Assembly: GCA_016788635.1 (NCBI GenBank)
Contig: JAEUSU010000023.1
Location: forward strand, 83,785-147,784
Reading direction: 5' to 3'
Source: Flavobacteriales bacterium
GTDB lineage: Bacteria > Bacteroidota > Bacteroidia > Flavobacteriales_F > PHOS-HE28
Length of the DNA: 64,000 bases
The position numbers and the translations under genes were made by a program. This document shows, piece by piece, positions 34,836 through 44,100 of this stretch. The notes below the pieces were generated by a model. The model was not told the origin of the DNA, did not search any database, and saw nothing but the letters and a program-made list of their open reading frames with translations. Position 1 is the first letter of the stretch. Each line of letters begins with the position of its first letter.

Positions 34836-37800
34836 TCACTGCACCACCACGCGCCCCGTGGCGATCTGATCGCCGTTGAGGACCTTGTAGAAATAGATGC
34901 CCGGTGCAAGAGATCGTGCATCCCAGTTGTAGCGGAGCTCAGCAGCCGTTGCGGACCCGATCACCGAACGGCCTACGGCCAGGCCGTTCGCGCTGTACAA
35001 CTCCAGCGTGGTGTTGCCCTCCTCAACGGCACCCACGATTACGAAGGTCGCTGCACTGCTCACCGGATTGGGGAACACGGATACGACAAGTCCCTCCTTT
35101 TCCGTGTCGGTATCTGCCACCACTGGCAATGCCTCCTCATCAATGTTCGAAGCATCCTCCCCGGTACCGGTCTCCACCATGCCTGATGCGCCCGGACACA
35201 CCAGATACCCGCTGTTCATTGCACCGCCTTGGTAGCCATTGTTCACGGCCGCGAGGGCGGTGTGGAGCGCGCTGCGACTGTAGGATGAATTGCAGCTTCC
35301 GATGGCAGCGTCAGCAGCAGAGATGAGCTGCTGCACGGTCCAGCCGGCATAAGTGCCGCTGGCGATGACCATGTTCTTGAGGAGCACGGTGGCGGGACTG
35401 AAGGAGGCGGTCATTTCATCGAAACGCACCGAAAGCTTCAAGGCCACCAGCTCGCCGGCGAACTTGTTGCTGTACGATGTACCGGGGTTCTGCAGTGTGC
35501 CATACGGAAGACGGGCCACGCTGCCATTGGAAGGCAGAAAAGCCAGCACCGCCGATGCCGTGGTGAGCCTCAGCTTGCGGCTGCCGCAACCGATCTGCAG
35601 ATAGCCGGGTGGGGGAAAAGCGGCGGCGAAGTTGGCCACCAAATACGCTGCAGGGTTGGTGCCAGAAGCCGTACCGCCCCAGACGGCCTGCGTCTCCGTG
35701 CGGATCCCATTGCATGACGCGGTCGCGGGCAGCGTGATGCTGGCGGTGCATGCGGCCACACACCCCCGCGCATCGGTGACCGTGGCCACATAACTGCCCG
35801 ACGCGCTCACGGTGGCCGTGGCCGTGGCCTGCACGGGTGATGTGTTCCAACTGTATGCGTAAGGTGCCATGCCACCGGTGACCGCGACATTCACGGTGGC
35901 GTTCGAGGCATTGGAAGTGCACGTGGCGGCCGGCAGGGTGTGCACCGTAACGGTAATGGCGGAGGTGGTCGCTGAACAGCCCGCATTGGAAACGGTGACC
36001 GCATAACTGCCGGCCTGGGTGGCCGTGTAGCTGCTGGCCGTGGCGCCAGTGATCGTGGTGCCGTTCCGTTGCCATGCATAGGCATATCCCGATCCCGTGC
36101 TCGCGTTCAACACCACACTGCCGCCCGTGCAGAACGAGGTCGATCCAACGGATGTAAGCGCAACAGCAGGCATCGTGCCGACCGAAACACTGATCGCCGC
36201 ACTGGTCGTTGGGCAGGTACCGTTGGAAATGGTGACCGTGTAACTGCCGGCCTGGGTGGCCGTGTAGCTGCTCGCCGCGGCACCGCTGATGGTGGTACCG
36301 TTCCGCCTCCACACATAGGTGTATCCGGAACCCGTGCTGGCGTTGAGCACGACATGGCCACCCGAGCAGAACGTGGTGGGCCCGCCTGCCGTGAGCGATG
36401 CCACCGGCGAAATGCTGGTGCCCACGCATTGGCAGCTGGCGTTCCAGGTATCGTTCGTCGTACAGGCGTTGCCATCATTGCACGGGGTGCCGGGCAATGC
36501 GGTGCCCCCCACCGCACCATGGCAGTCCACCGCCGGCGAGGCCGATCCGCTGGAGGTGGCAATGGCCCCCAGGGAAAGATTGAGGTAGCTGCCAGCGGGA
36601 TCCACCTGCAGCTTCACCGCGCGCACCATGTACTCCGTCCCTGCGCTGAAGGGCACGGTGGCACTGGTGAAGCTGGTGCCTGTCACCGGAGTGGTGGTCA
36701 GTCGGGTGATGGTGCCGTTCGACGCATTGAAGCGGTAGAGGTGATAGCCATCCACGGAGCCCGGCGCGGCGGTCCAGGTGAAGGACGCATTGCCAGCCAC
36801 ATTGGTAACAATGAGGTTCGCGGGCGGGGCGATCATCTTCAAGCGGAGCGTGGGGTCGCCCATCAACGCGAGATGGGTGCGGCCAAGGCCACTGCCCTGC
36901 CAGCCATCATTCAGCGGTGTGTACAGGGCGGTGTTGTTCATCGTGAGCAGGGTGCCCAGGCCGATGTTCTCACCCAGCCCCATGTGATGGAAGTACCAGC
37001 CAGGGATACCGGCCCAGCAACTCGTCAGTCCGGAACCGCTGGCCAGCGGTGCGCGCAGGAAGTTGTTCTTGTTGTCCCAGTCGCCGAAGTAGCTGCCGCA
37101 GGACATGTTGAAGGCACCGCCTGCGGACATTGCCGCGTAGTGCTGCGTGGAGCCCGCGAGGTCCGCACCATTGTAGGTGAGCGTGGACCCTTCGTAGGCC
37201 TGCAAGCCACCACCACTGTAGTAGGTCCACAGATAGCTCTGGTTGTTGATCAGCGTATTGAACGCACCAGCATACACATTCGGTTGTGCGACCTGGGCCG
37301 CGCCCACCATCGGAGGGATGTTGCGCCAGGCACTGCCAGCCAATGGGTTCGCCACCCATTGCAGGTTGTCGAACACGATCCCACGCGGCAAGGGTGCCCA
37401 TTGGTTCACCTTGTAGCCATGAAGCTTCACCAGGTAGGCCCGCAACAGTTCCGTTTCGTTCAGGGCGAACGCGGGCATGTCGAAGAAGTCCACCCGTCCC
37501 ACCTGAAGCTCGAGCGCGGAAGGGAAACTGCTCTGATCGAACCTGCCATCACCGGGTATGTTCCTGTTCTCCACCCGCTGGGAGGTGTTGTTGTTCACCG
37601 TGTTGTCGGTCCAGGTGCCGTTCATCTCCCCATAGTACCCATCACAGGGCCAGGCACCCTGGTGTTCGCTGTGTCCGTCGGGAGCAATGTTCCCTGAGTA
37701 CGGCACGGGCACATGCCCCACGAGGAACACGGCCTTCACGTTCGCCGGATCCGCATTGTAGTGGGACATGATGGTGTTGCGCACACTGGTCACGGACGCG

Positions 37801-38282
37801 GTGCGGCTCACATCGCTGCGCAGCACCACCCACCCATCGGATCGGAGATCATTGGTCAACTGCGTCAGCTCGTTCGCCAATGCGCTGGTGAAGGTGTTGT
37901 CCACCACGAGCACGATCTTCCCGCGGAAGTCAGCCAAGGGCACCTGTATGCCCGAGCAGATGTAGCCCTGGCCGGTGACCCCTGCGGCCACGCGGACCAC
38001 CCTGTATTCATAGGCCGTTCCCACGGTCACGGCATTGTCCTGATAGGTGGTGGCGGTGGCCGCCGGCGTCGCGATCGCCACACCCCAAGAAGTGGCGCTC
38101 ACCAGCTTCCGGTGAATGGTGATCGAGGTGGTGCCCGACAAGGCGTTCCAGGAAAGGGTGATGCCCGCCGGGCTGCTTTGCACGGTGGCACTGAGCTGCA
38201 CTGCGGCAGCCTGCGAACTCGTTTGACCGAAGGCCTGAACAGCGAACAACAGGCCGAGCAACGCGATGGTGGGACGCAGCAT
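34836..38282 (-). CDS. T9SS-sorted protein with peptidase C25-like domain
   Basis: A 1148-residue exported protein with signal peptide MLRPTIALLGLLFAVQAFGQ. Domains in order: a fibronectin III domain (about 25-105); a gingipain-like caspase-fold region (about 120-470) with VFLVGHVPVPYSG, FNMSCGSYFGDWD (Cys395) and LALMGDPTLRLK; another FnIII; and two closely similar Ig/PKD-like repeats. A region with CNGIRTETQAVWGG and a type A T9SS sorting domain (VFPNPVSSAATFVIVG to the end, GIYFYKVLNG) complete it. In C25 peptidases the active His sits in a GHG motif; the matching place here reads YYSGGGLQ (357-359), so the domain may be inactive. It is probably a surface protein of unknown substrate. Confidence 0.8.
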   Translation of the reverse strand: MLRPTIALLGLLFAVQAFGQTSSQAAAVQLSATVQSSPAGITLSWNALSGTTSITIHRKLVSATSWGVAIATPAATATTYQDNAVTVGTAYEYRVVRVAAGVTGQGYICSGIQVPLADFRGKIVLVVDNTFTSALANELTQLTNDLRSDGWVVLRSDVSRTASVTSVRNTIMSHYNADPANVKAVFLVGHVPVPYSGNIAPDGHSEHQGAWPCDGYYGEMNGTWTDNTVNNNTSQRVENRNIPGDGRFDQSSFPSALELQVGRVDFFDMPAFALNETELLRAYLVKLHGYKVNQWAPLPRGIVFDNLQWVANPLAGSAWRNIPPMVGAAQVAQPNVYAGAFNTLINNQSYLWTYYSGGGLQAYEGSTLTYNGADLAGSTQHYAAMSAGGAFNMSCGSYFGDWDNKNNFLRAPLASGSGLTSCWAGIPGWYFHHMGLGENIGLGTLLTMNNTALYTPLNDGWQGSGLGRTHLALMGDPTLRLKMIAPPANLIVTNVAGNASFTWTAAPGSVDGYHLYRFNASNGTITRLTTTPVTGTSFTSATVPFSAGTEYMVRAVKLQVDPAGSYLNLSLGAIATSSGSASPAVDCHGAVGGTALPGTPCNDGNACTTNDTWNASCQCVGTSISPVASLTAGGPTTFCSGGHVVLNASTGSGYTYVWRRNGTTISGAAASSYTATQAGSYTVTISNGTCPTTSAAISVSVGTMPAVALTSVGSTSFCTGGSVVLNASTGSGYAYAWQRNGTTITGATASSYTATQAGSYAVTVSNAGCSATTSAITVTVHTLPAATCTSNASNATVNVAVTGGMAPYAYSWNTSPVQATATATVSASGSYVATVTDARGCVAACTASITLPATASCNGIRTETQAVWGGTASGTNPAAYLVANFAAAFPPPGYLQIGCGSRKLRLTTASAVLAFLPSNGSVARLPYGTLQNPGTSYSNKFAGELVALKLSVRFDEMTASFSPATVLLKNMVIASGTYAGWTVQQLISAADAAIGSCNSSYSRSALHTALAAVNNGYQGGAMNSGYLVCPGASGMVETGTGEDASNIDEEALPVVADTDTEKEGLVVSVFPNPVSSAATFVIVGAVEEGNTTLELYSANGLAVGRSVIGSATAAELRYNWDARSLAPGIYFYKVLNGDQIATGRVVVQ
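35944..36417 (-). repeat. two-unit internal repeat of 237 nt
   Basis: Two consecutive copies of an Ig/PKD-like module of 79 residues are highly similar at the DNA level; for example GGTGACC is at 35994 and 36231, 237 nt apart. Boundaries are approximate. The similarity suggests a recent duplication or gene conversion within the T9SS protein gene. Confidence 0.7.
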
Positions 38283-38471
38283 GTCCTTGCGGTTTTGGTT
38301 CGTTCCTATTCCTTCCTACATGTGGGTGCGTATGCAGCGGCGGGTGCTGCATCCGCGATCACCTTGCACGGGCCATCCGGTCAGAGATGACCAATCCGTG
38401 CCTTCACGAAGAACTTCCACACCGCACATTCAGATCCGCCATGCCGCATGTGGTCGTGCTCCGGTCGGCGA

Positions 38472-38479
38472 CAAAGCTA
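38472..38479 (-). promoter_or_regulatory. -7 box upstream of the C25-like T9SS gene
   Basis: TAGCTTTG on the minus strand is a perfect TAnnTTTG, about 190 nt before the ATG at 38282. A GTTTTG lies just upstream but too close to be the usual -33 element. Confidence 0.4.
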
Positions 38480-38508
38480 GGATCTGACAAAACGCGATGT
38501 CGCGCTAC

Positions 38509-38529
38509 AACCCTCGTCAATACTGGGTT
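38509..38529. repeat. 22-nt dispersed motif, copy 2
   Basis: Reverse complement of the motif at 29380-29401 with one base deleted and one substitution. Both copies are intergenic. Confidence 0.6.
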
Positions 38530-38806
38530 CCCGAACTACTCGACGGCCGTGATCGATGATCCATCCGGCAGGTGCGATCGCTCGTGATCGGAAAATGACG
38601 ATCCGTCGGAAGCTGCCTCAATTCTTCCAAATGCGGATCACACCCGCTCAATCACCGGATCCCTTCGACGATGAAAGAGCTTCACCAGATCGTACTACAG
38701 CGGACATCCTGATCATCACCCGGATGCGCTCCAAGCCATGAGCGTTCCTTGATGGACCAGGTCGGTGTGTGACCGGAAGCCGTGGACCTTGATGGCCGAA
38801 CGATCA

Positions 38807-39904
38807 CTAAACGTTGAAGAGGAAGTGCATCACGTCGCCATCCTTCACGATGTACTCCTTGCCCTCGACGCGCAGTTTGCCAGCGGCACGACAAGCGGCC
38901 TCACTGCCGTATTTCACGAAGTCCTCGTAGCTCATCACCTCGGCACGGATGTAGCCCTTCTCAAAATCAGTGTGGATGACCCCGGCGGCCTTGGGCCCGG
39001 TATCTCCCTGATGGATGGTCCACGCACGCACCTCCTGCACGCCGGCGGTGAAATAGGTCTGCAGCTTCAGCAGATGGTAGGCGGCATGGATGAGCTTGTT
39101 GACGCCGGGCTCCTCCAGGCCCATGTCCTTCAGGAACATCTCCCGCTCCTCCTTGGTGTCCAGGCCGGTGATCTCGGCCTCAATGGCTGCCGTGACAAAG
39201 ATGACCTCGGCGTTCTCGTTCGCCACGGCGGACCTCACCGCATCCACGTAGCGATTGCCGGTCACGGCGCTCTTCTCATCCACATTGCACACGTACATCA
39301 CCGGCTTGGTGGTGAGCAGCTGGAACTCGTTCACCAGCGCGGGATCATCATTGACGGAGATCACGGTGCGGGCGCTTTCACCCTTAAGCAACGCAGCACG
39401 GATGCGCACCAGCAGGTCGTGGCGGCGCTTGGCCTCCTTCTCACCGATCTGGGCCTGCTTCTCCACCTTCTTGATGCGGGCCTCCACGGTCTCCAGGTCC
39501 TTCAATTGCAGTTCAATGTCAATGACCTCCTTGTCGCGCACCGGATCCACGCTGCCGTCCACGTGCACCACGTTGGGGTCGTCGAAACAACGGAGCACGT
39601 GCAGGATGGCATCACACTCCCGGATGTTGCCCAGGAACTGGTTCCCAAGGCCCTCGCCCTTGCTGGCACCCTTCACCAGCCCGGCGATGTCCACGATCTC
39701 CACCGTGGTGGGCACGATGCGTTGGGGCTTCACCAGCTCGGCCAGTTTGTTGAGTCGTTCATCAGGCACGGTGATGGTGCCCACGTTCGGCTCGATGGTG
39801 CAGAAGGGGAAGTTGGCCGCCTGGGCCTTGGCGTTGCTCAGGCAGTTGAACAGGGTGCTTTTGCCCACATTGGGCAGGCCTACGATACCGCACTTCAATC
39901 CCAT
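38807..39904 (-). CDS. ychF: redox-regulated ATPase/GTP-binding protein YchF
   Basis: A 365-residue YchF/EngD (Ola1-type) protein, a ribosome-associated ATPase of the Obg family. The P-loop is GLPNVGKST (residues 9-17), followed by FPFCTIEPNVG, the G3 region DIAGLVKGASKGEGLGN, and a coiled-coil insertion (EVIDIELQLKDLETVEARIK). The C-terminal TGS domain (TYFTAGVQEVRAWTIHQGDT, GYIRAEVMSYEDFVKYGS) is intact. Its exact role is uncertain; homologues affect translation and stress responses. It lies just downstream of tRNA-Arg on the same strand, separated by a hairpin. Confidence 0.95.
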   Translation of the reverse strand: MGLKCGIVGLPNVGKSTLFNCLSNAKAQAANFPFCTIEPNVGTITVPDERLNKLAELVKPQRIVPTTVEIVDIAGLVKGASKGEGLGNQFLGNIRECDAILHVLRCFDDPNVVHVDGSVDPVRDKEVIDIELQLKDLETVEARIKKVEKQAQIGEKEAKRRHDLLVRIRAALLKGESARTVISVNDDPALVNEFQLLTTKPVMYVCNVDEKSAVTGNRYVDAVRSAVANENAEVIFVTAAIEAEITGLDTKEEREMFLKDMGLEEPGVNKLIHAAYHLLKLQTYFTAGVQEVRAWTIHQGDTGPKAAGVIHTDFEKGYIRAEVMSYEDFVKYGSEAACRAAGKLRVEGKEYIVKDGDVMHFLFNV

Positions 39905-39917
39905 GGTGTTCCAATGC

Positions 39918-39941
39918 GAAGGGTGCCTCGCGGCACCCTTC
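39918..39941 (-). terminator. hairpin after tRNA-Arg
   Basis: GAAGGGTGCC and GGCACCCTTC form a perfect 10-bp stem with loop TCGC, between the tRNA-Arg 3' end and the ychF start. No T-run follows on the minus strand, so termination is plausible but not certain; it could also act as a tRNA processing boundary. Confidence 0.5.
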
Positions 39942-39949
39942 CGATGTGT

Positions 39950-40026
39950 TGGCGGACCCGTAGGGATTCGAACCCCAAACCTTCTGATCCGTAGTCAGAT
40001 GCTCTATCCAATTGAGCTACGGGTCC
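39950..40026 (-). tRNA. tRNA-Arg (anticodon ACG)
   Basis: On the minus strand a complete cloverleaf starts GGACCCG and pairs with CGGGTCC. The anticodon stem is TCTGA/TCAGA with loop CTACGGA, giving anticodon ACG; the T loop is TTCGAAT. The discriminator G is followed by an encoded CCA (39952-39950), unlike the tRNA-Ala in this window. Confidence 0.95.
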
Positions 40027-40038
40027 TGAATGAGGGCG

Positions 40039-40046
40039 CGAATATA
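40039..40046 (-). promoter_or_regulatory. -7 box of tRNA-Arg
   Basis: TATATTCG on the minus strand (TAnnTTTG with one change) lies 12 nt upstream of the mature tRNA 5' end. Confidence 0.45.
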
Positions 40047-40072
40047 CACGCTTCGCCCGGATACCCCCACCC

Positions 40073-40864
40073 TCAGGGCTTGTAGTACTTGAGGGCCTCG
40101 GGCATGAAGGCCTCCAGGTCGCGCATGCGGGTCTCGTCGCCCGGGTGCGTGCTGAGGATCTCCGGCGGTTTGCCCCCACCCAGGGCTGCCATTCGCTCCC
40201 AGAACTTCGGAGCCTCCCGGGGGTCATAACCGGCTGCGGCCATGAAGATCAAGCCCATCTTGTCCGCTTCACTTTCGTGCTTGCGTGAATAGGCCAGCAT
40301 GCCGAGCTGCGAACCGATGCCATAGGACTGCAGGAAGATGTCCCGCGCCAGGCCGGGGTTCTGACCCATGAGCACGTCAAGGGTCATTCCCGCACCCTGA
40401 ATGGCCATGCCCTGGCTCATGCGCTCATTGCCATGGCGGGCAATGGCATGCGCCACCTCGTGGCCCATCACCACGGCCAGCCCCGCATCATCCTTCGTTA
40501 TGGGCAAAATGCCGGTGTAGAACACCACCTTGCCGCCGGGCATGCACCAGGCGTTCACGGTGGCATCGTCCACCACATTGAAGGCCCATTCGAAGCCTTC
40601 CACCCGCTTGCTTTGGTGGTGATGGTGGAGGTAGTCGGTGGCCGCCTGGCGGATGCGTTCGCCGACACGGCGCACCTGCACCACACGGGGATCGCTGGCG
40701 GGCAGCGGCGGTTGTTGCTGAAGGAACTCCTGGTAGGCGGTCATGCTCATGCCGAGCAGCTCGCTCTCCGGCAGCAGGTTCAGTTGTTTGCGCCCGGTGA
40801 CGGGCACACGCGTGCAGGCATGCAGCAGCACCACCGCAGCCAGCAGCAGGGGTCGTTTCACCAT
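40073..40864 (-). CDS. M48 family zinc metalloprotease lipoprotein
   Basis: A 263-residue lipoprotein protease. ATG 40864 gives the signal peptide with lipobox LHAC (Cys17). The zinc site is HEVAH (His135, Glu136, His139), and the third ligand is probably in KHESEADKMG. It resembles the periplasmic M48 proteases of the BepA/LoiP group, involved in outer-membrane protein quality control, but lacks a TPR part. Family features GGKVVFYTGILP and STHPGDETRM are present. The clpS stop lies 4 nt upstream of the start, so the two are probably co-transcribed. Confidence 0.9.
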   Translation of the reverse strand: MVKRPLLLAAVVLLHACTRVPVTGRKQLNLLPESELLGMSMTAYQEFLQQQPPLPASDPRVVQVRRVGERIRQAATDYLHHHHQSKRVEGFEWAFNVVDDATVNAWCMPGGKVVFYTGILPITKDDAGLAVVMGHEVAHAIARHGNERMSQGMAIQGAGMTLDVLMGQNPGLARDIFLQSYGIGSQLGMLAYSRKHESEADKMGLIFMAAAGYDPREAPKFWERMAALGGGKPPEILSTHPGDETRMRDLEAFMPEALKYYKP

Positions 40865-40868
40865 CGGT

Positions 40869-41150
40869 TCAATTGATATCCGCACTGAGCCCTCGTTGAT
40901 GCAAAGCCGAGCACATGGGCTCCAGCTTGTCGAAGGTGCCGCGCTTCACGCTGCACTTCCCGTTGTGGTGCACGATCCAGGCGCATTGCTCCGCCTGCAA
41001 CAGTTCGTGATCGCAGATCTCGCACAGGCAGTCGATCACGTGGTCGAAGGTGTTCACGTCGTCGTTATACAACACCAGCTCGCGCATGGGGCCGTGCTCC
41101 AGCAGGACCTCCTCCAGCAGTGCTTCCTCGGGGTTCAGGTAGGGGGGCAT
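40869..41150 (-). CDS. clpS: ATP-dependent Clp protease adaptor ClpS
   Basis: A 93-residue ClpS adaptor, which delivers N-degron substrates to the ClpAP protease. The core motif LVLYNDDVNTFDHVIDCL with the conserved substrate-binding Asn-Asp is present, along with QCAWIVHHNGKCSVKRG. The N-terminal extension, residues 1-22, is acidic and flexible as expected. A perfect TATTTTTG box lies 16 nt upstream of the ATG. Confidence 0.94.
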   Translation of the reverse strand: MPPYLNPEEALLEEVLLEHGPMRELVLYNDDVNTFDHVIDCLCEICDHELLQAEQCAWIVHHNGKCSVKRGTFDKLEPMCSALHQRGLSADIN

Positions 41151-41166
41151 GGTCGGGATATCCGCA

Positions 41167-41174
41167 CAAAAATA
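41167..41174 (-). promoter_or_regulatory. -7 box of clpS
   Basis: TATTTTTG on the minus strand is a perfect TAnnTTTG ending 16 nt before the clpS ATG, in the 44-nt gap after the giant gene. Confidence 0.55.
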
Positions 41175-41194
41175 ACCGCAGATGCACCTTCCGC

Positions 41195-44100
41195 TCAGGG
41201 CGTGACCAATGCGGGATCCACCAGGATCTCCACCCCGTGCCTGGCGAGCAGCGCACGCGCATCACGCAGCGGAATGCGTTTGCCGTTGAGGTAGGCGGTG
41301 ATGAACGCATCGGTGACCCCCTGCCCCACGGCCTGTTCGCGGCGCACGCGTACGGGGTCCATGTCGCGGTAGATGCCCGTGGTGTAGCGGATCTTGCCGG
41401 TCTCGGTGCGTTCGCTGTTGAGCGGTGTGACACCGAAGAGCTTGTCGAGCGCTACAGGTTTGGAGTACACGCCCACCTGCACGGTGAAGAACAACCCGCG
41501 GATCACCTCCACCTGTTTGGCGGGTGCGACCCCCGGCACATTGTAGTAGTCCGCAGCGGTGGGCTCTGGCGTGAAGGATGTTACGATCTCCTTCGCACTC
41601 GCAGGGTAGCGGTTAAGCACCTGCTCGTCCGTTGCATCGGGTGCGGCATTGGCAGCACCCGGCACGGTCGCGGACGCAGGGGACTGGATCATCACCGGTG
41701 CCGTGGCCACCGGTCTGCTTTCCGGGCGTTGGGCGGGCACAGGGGTCGCAACAGCCACCTCGGTCGCCGGACGTTCCGAAGGGCGAGCGGCCACTGTGGG
41801 GGCGGGCTGGGCGCGGCCTTCAGCCGCCAACCGCCGCTCCGCTTCGGCAAAAGAGACACGCTGGCCGTCCACATACACCACCACGAAGGCATCGCGATAA
41901 CCGCGCTGGCGCACCTTGTCCCGTGCATTGACCGCCGTGCTCATTTCATGGAACATGCCCGCGGTGTAGCGCACCAGGTCCGCACCGACCTGTTCGCCCA
42001 TCACGGGTTCCAGATCGCTGAAGGTCTCCATCGGTATCGGCTTGCGGAAGGCACCGATCTGCACGGCATACACCACACCCTTTGGTCGGGCCACATCCAT
42101 GGGTATGGCCGCCATGCGTTTCTCTGTGGCAGGCTTCAGCACAAAGAGGTCTTCTTCAAGCCTCTCTGGCACGTTCAAGTACCAGGCATCCGCAGGGATG
42201 GCGGTCGGGCGCACCGCAGCAGGTGGCGTTGCGGCCGCTGTGGGCTCGGGACGTTCCACCCGGGCAGGCTCAGGTCGCACCTCGGCCGGTGGCGGTACCG
42301 GCGTTGCACCTGCCAGGGCCTGGGAGAGCAACGGGTCCACACGGCGGGTGCGTTGCTCCAACGCCATGATGGCCGTACTTCTTTCAGGCGAAAGACCTTG
42401 CAGCATGGTGGCCGCCTGGCTGCTACTCAGGTCCGCTGCGCCACGTTTGCGTGCGGCGTCGGCCCGCAGGCTGTCCGCGCGGGCGTTCAGCATCACCGCG
42501 CGATCATTCAATTCGGCCGCCTTGATGCGCTGGCCTTCAGTGGGTGCGCTGCGGCCATCGCCGGTGAGCACATCCTGGGCCTGACGCACCAGGTCACGGG
42601 CCAGATCACGCGAAGCCTGCGCCTGAAGGTCGGCCTCCGCCGCCTGGTCCAATTGCTCCAAGGCGCGGCTGCGCGCTCCGAAATAGCGGCTGTAGTCAGG
42701 CTCATCCAGCACGAGCATCTCCTCATCGGCGTTCAAGTAGTAGTACTGCTTCAGGAAGTCCTCCAGCCGCTCCCTTTCCGCCGTCATGCGCGAGCTGGCC
42801 AGGTACCACGCCGCACTGTCCCGCATCCTTTCCGCTTCACGATGCAGTGAATCAGAGGAGCGCTGCGAACGCATGGCCACGTACTGCAACGCCTCACGAT
42901 CCGCACGCCTGGCCTTCGCGGCGGCCTCACTGCTTTCCGTGGCGCGATCGGCGGCATCAAGGGAAAGCACCTCCAGGTCCGCCGCACGCTGCTCCGCAGC
43001 CATCGCACGCTGCAGCAGGATGGCCGAAAGGGTGACCGCCGCAGGTGCCGCTGTTGGAGAGGCCGATGCGCTGCGTTCGGTGCGCACCTCAGCCTGCGGT
43101 GTGCCTGCGATCAATGGCGCGGTGGCCTCCGCCGGTGACTCCCCCACCCCACTGGACCGCTGTTCATTGCCAGTTGCGGCATCCCGTTCTGGGGCAACAG
43201 GCGTTGGCCTATCCAATGATCCATCCGCAAGTGCACCACCCTGCGCATCAGGCATGCGGCCGAACATGGCCACTTCGATGGCCTCATAGCTGGGCGCCAT
43301 GCCCGGCTGGAACTCCGGCGTGAGCATGAAGTTGCTGATGGTGATGGCCTTGTCCATTCCGCCCAAGGCCTGCAATTCCATGGCGTAAGCCTGACGGAAA
43401 AGGTCATCGCGCTGGATGATGTCCTCCGACCGGTCGGCCTGGCGCCGGATGGTGCGCGCCTGGTCCATGTACGTGCGCGCTTCAGTCTCCAGGTTCTGGG
43501 CCATGGTGGCCAGGGCTTCATCCCCGCGCACACCACGCGCCATCAGGTCCCTGCGCACGCGCTTCAAGCTGTCGGCGGCATGCAGGTACTCCTCGCGCGT
43601 GGAGAATTCCATGCGCTGTCCCAGCTCCGTGCGCAGGATCAAGCGGTCATCGATGTACTTGTCGGTGCGTTTGCGGAGCTTGTCACGCTCCTTGCCGGGG
43701 GGCATCTCCTGCAGGCGTGCCTCCATGGTGTCGATGCGGGCGGAGAGTTTCTCCATCTGCGCGCGATCGAGGTTGTTGTAAAGTTCAGCCTCCCGTGCGC
43801 TGGGGGTGCGATGGACCACCTGGCTTTCGTAGACATGGTCCGGTGCGGTCTCCATCCGCACATAGCGCCCGGCCTCCATGCTGCGCGGTGTCGCATCAGC
43901 AGGTATGGTCGCCAGGTCCGAGGCAGCACCGGTCCGGTCGGCCTGTGCCGCAGCCTGTGCGGCAAGGTCCTGGTGCGCCAGCTTCATGCGGCGCAGGCGG
44001 TCCACCCGGGGCAGCACGTTCTCGGCCTGCGCAGGGTCGCGCTCGAGCACCATCAACTGGCGCATGGTCTCGGCCTGAATGCTGTCCACCATCATCAACT

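Larger units (their letters stand above)
38283..38806. other. 524-nt intergenic region
   Basis: This gap between ychF and the C25-like gene is the longest non-coding stretch in the window. It holds a second copy of the 22-nt motif (38509-38529) and a perfect TAGCTTTG box on the minus strand (38472-38479) that could promote the C25-like gene with a leader of about 190 nt. Small ORFs here lack coding character, and no RNA fold was recognised. Confidence 0.5.

Noticed and set aside
38283..38806. Small ORFs in the long intergenic gap
   Set aside because: None has a plausible start, codon use like the neighbours, or recognisable motif.
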